From Meghimatium bilineatum (Eukaryota > Mollusca > Gastropoda > Stylommatophora > Philomycidae): a stretch of 64,000 nt of DNA. The stretch is taken from NCBI GenBank assembly GCA_034231615.1, contig CM067309.1, positions 34,649,780 to 34,713,779 of the forward strand, given 5' to 3'. Under the pieces are notes generated by a model. The model was not told the origin of the DNA. It saw nothing but the letters and a program-made list of their open reading frames with translations, and did not search any database. The translations under genes were made by a program, and so were the position numbers. Shown in pieces: positions 58,501 to 64,000 of the stretch; positions within the stretch are counted from its first letter, which is position 1, and each line of letters opens with the position of its first letter.

Positions 58501-61500
58501 TCCCTTGTCTCTTGTGTTGCTAATAAGTTCAGTGACATTCTCTCATGTTACACTAACAACCCATCCAGGCAACTTCTCTCTATGTCTTCCATTGTCTCTT
58601 CTCACATCTTTTGGTGGTTACTAAATGTTTGCTCTTCACATCACATGACCTAAACATCTTCATCTGCTTCTATTGTTTGTTGTAATTTGTCTTTTATTCT
58701 AGAATCTCTGTGGACTTCTACATTAGTTTTCTTAGCTGTCCATGCTATTTCCACCATTCTTCTAAAGAAAAACCACATCTTGGTAGCCTACATCTTACTT
58801 TGAGCTATTTTATTTACTACCCATGCTTTACATCCATAGAAAAGAATTGGTGTGATACAATATCTTAGCAGCCAAATACTCATATGCAGTAATAGTACTC
58901 CATTGCATAGAATGTTTCTCATTCTTTGAAATGATGATCTGGCTTGTGCTATCCGGTTTTAAGAAGATTTATCTGAGCTGATACTGATACATTTCCATCT
59001 TTCCAGATGATATTAGTGTTGATGTGCTATAAGAGGGAGTATAAGCTACACTCCATGGTGATCGTTGATGTTGCTAACAAGAGTAATCCGAGCAACACAG
59101 TCTTCTGTTATATATATACAAGAAATCTCAGGACTACTGGTACCTTCATGTGCTGTTGTACGTCTTCTCAAATTTGCAGTCTCAATCTGTGATCACTTTT
59201 TCCTGTGTCTTTATACCATTCCTGATCTTTCCCATCTAAATAACATGATCTATGATTTCCCATTCCCATGATTTTGTAATAATACCTGTTGGGAATAGTG
59301 TTCTCCAGAGAGATCTTATAACTTAGAAGCTCTTGGTATAAGGTCAGAGGTAATATCAGCAGAAAAAACTATAATCAAACAGATTGGGAGCAGGGTTACT
59401 GAAGTTTGGCTTATCTGTGGGGAGGAATTTCTTATGAGATTATCAACTTACTGAAGTTTGGCTTATCTGTGGGGAGGACTTTCTCGGCAAAGCTTATGAG
59501 ATTACCAACTTACTGTAGTTTGGCTTATCTGTGGGGAGGAATTTCTTGGCAAAGCTTATGAGATGAACTTCTTCCACTGTCACATATACCGTGATGGTGT
59601 CCTCAGGTCTGCCCTGTTTCGACTGTGCACTTCTCCTACCAGGACACTCTAGGAGAACTCATAGAACTTCCACCAAAGACAGGGTCAATTTTATTCTTAC
59701 CTTCCACCCCCACAATTTTGCTGTCTGTTTGGTCATGTTCTGCCACCCTCCTCTTTTTCAATCAGATTCCTGGATATGTTAAATATTCTGTGACTCCACT
59801 CTGATTACTTATAGATATGACCAGAACCTCAGTAATATCTTGGTCCACAGCCATCTCAAACCAGAGGTCTGAGATCCCCCTGATGGCTTAACTTGATGTT
59901 GCCTTGAGAACCTGTATATCCACCAATGTGGCACACTACAGCCATTGAGGATTAATATATGTCATTCTTATATATAGATATCCTGTTATGCTATCATTTT
60001 TCGGTTTTTTTAAATTTTTGTCAATATCCCATGATATTCTGCCAACTTTCTGTTTGATTTTGACTCATCTCCATCCTTCTAGTTTTTTCATAATTTATAC
60101 AGTTCTGGTTTAGAACATGTACCCCCCAGAAGTGATTAATAATTTTATAATTCCCTTTGGCAATGTTTGCCAATTTATATTTATCAATTATTAATTTAAC
60201 TACCGGGTATTCATTTTTTTTAAGGGTTAAGCTTAGGGTTTGAGTTAGGAAAGGTTTTGTTTTATATAACTAACTCTAAATAAATTGATACAAAGGATAA
60301 ATATAAACAAAAACATTGCTAAGGTAAATAATCAGATCAAGGAGTATGCATTCCAAGCAATACTTTTCAGGACTTTCAGATTTATTGTGTCTAGTCATTA
60401 TTATGTGATAGTTGAAAGCATTGTTTCTTACTCGTGTGTTATGTTGTGATCTTGATAAAGACCTTTTGGTCAAAACATTATTTTTTATGTGTTTTAAAAT
60501 TGCTAAAAATTGCAACACTTCATTACCCTTTTCCTAGTTTTGCCTGTTGGACTATGAAAGACCATAAGAAAGAGTGCTGACCTGTGCATAAGTAAAGTAA
60601 AGTTACCCATATAATTTATTAATGCCGTAGGGGTGCGAAATGTTAGTAATTTCACATTTCAGTGGCTCTGCTATATGAGGGCAGTAGCCATCTCCTCTCC
60701 CTTGCAGTCTTTACTTCCCGGATTAATCCGGTACCCATTTAAGGCTGGGTCGACCCGGGAGCCATTGTGATCTGAAAAACATTTCCCCCTCAACTGTTTA
60801 ATGAACCCAGGACCACGCATATGCGAAGCCAGTGCACTAACCACTGCGCTACGCAGCCCCCCGACCTGTGCACATCAATTGGCCAAGATCACATATTAGG
60901 ATTCTCAGAGTTAATGCCATCACAGAAGAATACATAAATAATATATATATTAAGTAAAATGTTAATTCCGGTTTTCACTATACAGTCCTGACCTGATATA
61001 CAGAGTTGCATCTGCAACAGGCCGTGAAGTCAGAGGTAAACATAATGACTATGTACGACAAGGAATATTTGGATCTCACACAGGTGCCAGCTGCTTCAGT
61101 CCTGTTATCAATATTGCCAGAGATCCTAGATGGGGAAGGCTTCAGGTAGGCAGTAGATGATTCTATTTATCAATTGTATTTTCTCTGATTTTGTAATAAA
61201 GTGTCACAGAATTGAATAACGATCTGTTTTCGGTTTTTGGTCGCTTGATATGCAGTAATATTGTGATGTCTCAGAATGTTGGTAACTCTTTCAATCCACC
61301 TTCTTCTTGGTCTTCCTCTATTTCCATTTTCATGTTGCACGTTTTGCTGCTGGCCAGTAAGAATTCATTCTCATTAAGTGGTTGAACCATTTAAATCTCT
61401 GTTTTTCAATATAATTGACCACAGATTTTGCTCCTTCAGTTCTTGTGATCTCTTTACTCCTCACATGACCTCTTTGTTCTGTTTGCTGCTTTTCTTAGAC

Positions 61501-62441
61501 CTCATTTGAAACATAGTAAGCTTTCTCTCTTGCTCTTTTGAGAGTGTCCATGTCTGATATTGATAATGTCAGCAGATGATTGTCTTTCGTTATGTCTATA
61601 TTTGTTTATTATTATTTATTTGTTTTTATCACATTTATTGTTTTTCATGCCATGCTCATTTTCGCTTGCGAAGGAGGAACATCATCATCATATTTGTCTG
61701 TCTCTGTGGCGGAAGACCTAATAATTTAGTCTTGCAATCCCAACTCACTCAAACTAGCTCACAGTTCAAAGTGAAAAGAAGTCACCTATTTACGTTGCAC
61801 TGGTAAGGTGATTGGATATATGAGTACTTCATAGAAATTCAAAGTTGTTTTTTTGGACCACATCCACTTTTCATTAGCATTCCATAAAAAAATCTTCATA
61901 CTTGCAATACCTTCTTCGGTCTTTCTTAAGTTGCACGTCCTAACCAACTCCACTTCATTACTTAGAGCCATTGCATGGCTGCTGTTGAGCATGGTTACTG
62001 AAAGCCATAGTAAGGCTGCTGTAACTGCCTACACCTCCATTCTCACACTGGAGATTGTTGCCACATAAGCTCTGCTCTGTTTAGTTATGATCCTTCCTCT
62101 AACTCTAGCAGAGAAGCCCTGTCCCGACTTCTCTCTGAGCCAGTCCGACCAATCAGAGTATATGACTGCATTCTCCATCCCTTCATTATCCTCTGTCAGT
62201 TGTCATAGTTAACAAATCACTAACTTTTGAGTTTCATAAATGTATTAATAAAATAAAGTTTCACTTTATTTTACTATTTTGTGTGTTATCTCTCTCTGTC
62301 TTTCTTTGTTACTATTAAGTTACGTGTATGATTATATGCATTATATAGACCTATGTTTTCTGTTTGGTTTTCAGGAAACATACGGAGAAGATCCATTCTT
62401 GAGTGGAGTTTTGTCTGAACAGTATGTCAAGGGCTTACAGG
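52306..62441 (+). CDS. GH3 glycosidase copy 2, 5' part (exons 1-4)
   Basis: Exons 52306-52525, 57884-57989, 60986-61145 and 62375-62441 join in the same phases as copy 1 (1, 2, 0, 1) to give 184 codons and one base. Starts MSFKCQTISFGASIILLSLW, a signal peptide, then LKLAAYPFQNTSLPWNERVD. Contains YDWSTECLRGDADAGGNATA, AFPQAIGLAATF, NIARDPRWGRLQ and ETYGEDPFLSGVL. Exon 3 matches copy 1 at 44 of 54 residues by eye. No stop or frameshift within these exons, so it looks functional. The remaining ten exons are presumably right of the window. It lies 8.8 kb downstream of copy 1 in the same orientation. Confidence 0.9.
52594..52797 (+). mobile_element. SINE-A, best-preserved copy
   Basis: tRNA-like head: GGCTCTGTGGCGTAGTGGTA (A box TGGCGTAGTGG), then GAGTTCGATCC (B box). 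The body runs to TCCTGAATAGGATACA. Intron 1 of copy 2. This is the reference for the copies at 21376, 32747 and 44241. Confidence 0.88.
52805..53455. repeat. 49-bp minisatellite, about 13 copies, intron 1
   Basis: Unit GTGTATAATAATGTGTTTGT, TCTAGTCTTAAAGTGGGTTT, TTACAGGCA; 52811 to 52860 gives 49 bp. Every unit holds GTTTTTACAG, acceptor-like. Decayed units continue to about 53560. Confidence 0.96.
53860..54520. repeat. 51-bp minisatellite, about 12 copies
   Basis: Unit TATAGTAGTATCCCAGGATC, ATGATGTCCTACCAGGAGCA, CAACATACACA. Two variants at the unit end (ACACATA, AAATCTA) occur in blocks. Confidence 0.96.
55060..55325. repeat. 26-bp minisatellite, alternating variants
   Basis: GCCACTAACATTAAAAGTTC AAATAT alternates with GCCATTGACATTAAAAGTTC AAATAT, a 52-bp dimer period. 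Confidence 0.95.
55640..55970. repeat. Diverged outpost of the 26-bp array
   Basis: CACTGACATTAAAAGTTCAAAGATG variants recur about 12 times with indels, 320 bp downstream of the tighter array. Confidence 0.9.
56066..56160. repeat. 29-bp repeat, 3 copies
   Basis: CTCCCAGTGCCATACTGACC CGCAAGCA in tandem. Confidence 0.92.
56265..56580. repeat. 28-bp minisatellite, 11 copies
   Basis: TCAGTTAGAGTGTCGACCCC ATCATCGA, with ATCAACGA variants clustered in the middle. Confidence 0.97.
56640..57795. repeat. 47-bp minisatellite, about 22 copies
   Basis: Unit GTTTCCACGTAAAGACAAGT, TCAACTTGGGTCCATCATAC, CACTCCT. A 20-bp sub-unit (CACCATACCACTCCTGTTTC) is duplicated in places. Ends about 85 bp before exon 2 of copy 2. 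Confidence 0.97.
57884..57989 (+). CDS. GH3 copy 2 exon 2
   Basis: Enters phase 1, leaves phase 2. IPPYDWSTECLRG is closer to the GH3 xylosidase consensus than copy 1's IQQYGFNSECLHG. Acceptor ACATGAAAG is weak. Confidence 0.9.
58065..58605. repeat. 87-bp minisatellite, 6 copies, intron 2
   Basis: Unit contains GTTGCTAATAAGTTCAGTGA, CATTCTCTCATGTTACACTG and CCATCCAGGCAACTTCTCTC. 87 bp is 29 codons, so two long plus-strand frames stay open. Confidence 0.96.
58610..59000 (-). mobile_element. LINE RT C-terminal fragment
   Basis: The minus strand reads ITAYEYLAAKILYHTNSFLW, RMVEIAWTAKKTNVEV and HRDSRIKDKLQQTIEADED, a Jockey- or CR1-type C-terminal region. Stops interrupt it. Confidence 0.65.
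59005..60110. other. Intron 2 remainder, with a small tandem repeat
   Basis: A repeat of ACTGAAGTTTGGCTTATCTG, TGGGGAGGA occurs three times at 59396-59560. The rest holds no recognisable gene. Confidence 0.5.
60115..60265 (-). repeat. Repeat G copy, reverse orientation
   Basis: The reverse complement shows CAAACCCTAAGCTTAACCCT, TTAATAATTGATAAATATAA and TTGGCAAACATTGCCAAAGG, as at 15170-15370. Confidence 0.6.
60655..60865 (-). mobile_element. tRNA-derived SINE (second family)
   Basis: Minus strand: GGCTGCGTAGCGCAGTGGTT (A box) and GTCCTGGGTTCATTAAAC (degenerate B box), then a GC-richer body with CCCGGGTCGACCCAGCC. One copy in the window. Confidence 0.75.
60986..61145 (+). CDS. GH3 copy 2 exon 3
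   Basis: 160 nt, phase 2 in and 0 out. SPDLIYRVASATGREVRGKH, then INIARDPRWGRLQ. About 81% identical to copy 1. Confidence 0.93.
61225..61520 (-). mobile_element. LINE-H fragment, intron 3 of copy 2
   Basis: Minus strand: GHVRSKEITRTEGAKSVVNY, IEKQRFKWFNHLMRMN, then RTKKK, a LINE C terminus. A second fragment of this family is in intron 9 of copy 1. Confidence 0.7.
61860..62190 (-). mobile_element. RNase H LINE remnant
   Basis: Minus strand: VIYSDWSDWLREKSGQGFSA (first RNase H block, with DGS altered) and ISSVRMEV.AVTAALLWLS. Stop codons present. Confidence 0.65.
62375..62441 (+). CDS. GH3 copy 2 exon 4
   Basis: ETYGEDPFLSGVLSEQYVKG, 67 nt, phase 0 in and 1 out. Donor GTAGGT. Last exon of copy 2 inside the window. 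Confidence 0.93.
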
Positions 62442-62814
62442 GTAGGTTTCTGTCAACTCAAATACTATCTCCAATTAAAATGATGTAGTGTAAGGTTTGT
62501 GAGGAACAAGGCATCCAATTTGAACACAAACTTTGGCAAAGTTTGCTATTATTAACAGTTAAATGACTGTGACCTTCCTCACTGCACCACATCGGTTGAA
62601 TGTATGCCTGCCAACTGGAACTAATTTTCTATTCGTTGTTCTTATATTACATGGAACATACTGTATTCTCATTGAATTTACTTGATTTAAACTAAAGCAT
62701 TGAATTCTGTTTGAAAAACATATGGAAAAACAACAACATAGAAATTTAATTTTAAAAAAGGGTTTAAAAGCCGTAGAAGATTGAATTCACTGTACTCGGT
62801 TTCCCATATGTGGT

Positions 62815-62962
62815 CTGTTCCTCTAAACAAAGCGGCATGCCGCCTGCCGAGAGTACCACTCATAGCACGTAACTCCGTAAACAAGACGACGTGAGCTGGA
62901 TTCGAACCCGTGACCTCTTGAACACAAGGCGAACAGCTTAACCACTACGCCAGGGAGATCCC
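62815..62962 (-). mobile_element. tRNA-derived SINE (parent of the 156-bp satellite)
   Basis: Minus strand: GGGGATCTCCCTGGCGTAGT (A box TGGCGTAGTGG), GGTCACGGGTTCGAATCC (canonical B box), then CAGCTCACGTCGTCTTGTTT and GGAGTTACGTGCTATGAGTG. The intact B box shows a good copy. It is not a functional tRNA, because the acceptor-stem pairing is missing. Confidence 0.82.
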
Positions 62963-62999
62963 CCTGGGGTAACATAGAAATGAAACTGTTAATGCTAAG

Positions 63000-63190
63000 A
63001 ATTTATTTTTCTGGTTACAACTTACAGTTGTGAAACATGGACCCTAAGTAAAATATCGGCAAAGAGTATCAACGCCTTTGAGATGAAAGGCTACAAAAAG
63101 ATACTTAGAATATCATGGAATGAAGAAAAGAGAAACTCAGATATTATAAACACATTGAAGATGCCAGAGTGTTGGTTACTAAACAGAATG
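63000..63190 (+). mobile_element. LINE C-terminal fragment
   Basis: Reads CETWTLSKISAKSINAFEMK, then GYKKILRISWNEEKRNSDII, the thumb-side motif of LINE RTs. Ends abruptly at the unidentified segment. Confidence 0.7.
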
Positions 63191-63194
63191 GAGT

Positions 63195-64000
63195 GCAAAG
63201 GGTACCGCATTGCTTTCGGCGGACCCAGGGTTAGCAGATAGTCAAGATTCCAAAAGTACCTTCCCGTGATGCACCCTGGAAACAGAAATACAGTTGCTCG
63301 TGCTGATTCTGGCTAAAACTTCTGGGTATCGTGTCCTTAAATGTGGAGGTAGCAGATGGAAAGAGATTTGACTACAAAAAGACAGGCAATATCTCTGTGC
63401 CAACACATGCAGCAGTACTGTCGACACACAGTGTAGCTAGTCAGCTTGGCGGAAGCATTAGAGGGGCGGACAATGCAGATGTTATGAAGTGGGCAGATGT
63501 TATGTGCGTCAGTCACCATAAGGGTAGCATAATGAGTACACTGAGAGGGAAGCACAGTGCTAGAGGGCAGCTTCATGTGCAAAGAGAATGACAAACAGTT
63601 CAAAGAAATCAGAACTAAAGAATTGTTTGCTCAAGACAAGCTTCTAGTTACGGTGATTCCTGGCCCAAATCTACTGTCGAGTTTTTCCTATACAGGAATC
63701 ATGCTTGTGGAGAAAAAAGGTTCAGTGCCTGATGGACACAGGCACAACCATCCAATGCGACAAGCTATGTTCAGCTCAAGAACAAAGTGCTTGTCCCTGC
63801 CGCTCCTAAATATGTGTATAGACGCAGACTTGGACGAGGGGTTCATGACATTGGTGAACAACACCTCGGCTAAGAGGGTGAACGAGTCCGAGCCCAACTC
63901 TTCTGTCGAGTTTTTCCTAAACTGGAACCAGGCTTGTGGATGAGAAAAGGTTCAATACCCGATGGGCATGGGCACAATATGTATAATTACATGAAACAAG
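63195..64000 (+). other. Unidentified open region with internal duplication
   Basis: Less AT-rich than its surroundings. Two plus frames overlap: 63331-63591 (VADGKRFDYKKTGNISVPTH) and 63557-63943 (DADLDEGFMTLVNNTSAKRV). A ~70-bp segment starting TCGAGTTTTTCCTA occurs at about 63677 and again at about 63906 with ~75% similarity. No family recognised. It could be a decayed DNA transposon or a captured sequence in intron 4 of GH3 copy 2. Confidence 0.4.

Noticed and set aside
58046-58653. Two overlapping frames of ~195 codons with hydrophobic repeats
   Set aside because: 87-bp minisatellite; the same DNA is open in two frames, so neither is likely coding.
62880-62962. tRNA gene on the minus strand (also 60811-60863 and 52601-52670)
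   Set aside because: A and B boxes are present but cloverleaf stems do not form and SINE bodies follow; called tRNA-derived SINEs.

Overview
The window is eukaryotic nuclear DNA: AT-rich, with GT-AG spliced genes, long introns, non-LTR retrotransposons (LINEs), several SINE families, an hAT-like MITE and very many minisatellites. It reads as an invertebrate metazoan. The repeat types would suit a mollusc or another lophotrochozoan, or a cnidarian, but nothing seen fixes the species.

The host genes recognised with confidence are two head-to-tail paralogues of a secreted glycoside hydrolase family 3 (GH3) enzyme of the beta-xylosidase/beta-glucosidase type, both on the + strand. Copy 1 is complete. 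Fourteen coding exons from 15720 to 43494 join in phase into 774 residues with a signal peptide, GH3 N- and C-terminal domains and a fibronectin III-like end; every junction is GT-AG. Copy 2 starts at 52306. Exons 1-4 (to 62441) keep the same phases and boundaries, and the rest should lie beyond the right edge.

Layout. 1-15 kb: retroelement graveyard, including a three-level nested insertion with target-site duplications (3.7-6.3 kb), a LINE carrying an hAT-type MITE (7.5 kb), and a LINE with a 702-residue open RT reading frame (12.0-14.1 kb). 14.6-15.1 kb: possible CpG-containing promoter with divergent first exons. 15.7-43.5 kb: GH3 copy 1, whose introns hold most of the minisatellites (25- to 156-bp units). 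43.5-52.3 kb: intergenic LINE and SINE debris. 52.3-64 kb: GH3 copy 2, again with minisatellite-filled introns, and an unidentified open region at the right end.

LINE letters used here are local labels. A, B and J carry RNase H domains (I-group type). C, F and H are RT C-terminal fragments of other families. D ends in a C2H2 finger. K is the family of the 702-residue ORF. SINE-E lacks a visible tRNA head; the other SINEs are tRNA-related. All calls come from reading the sequence; no database search was possible.
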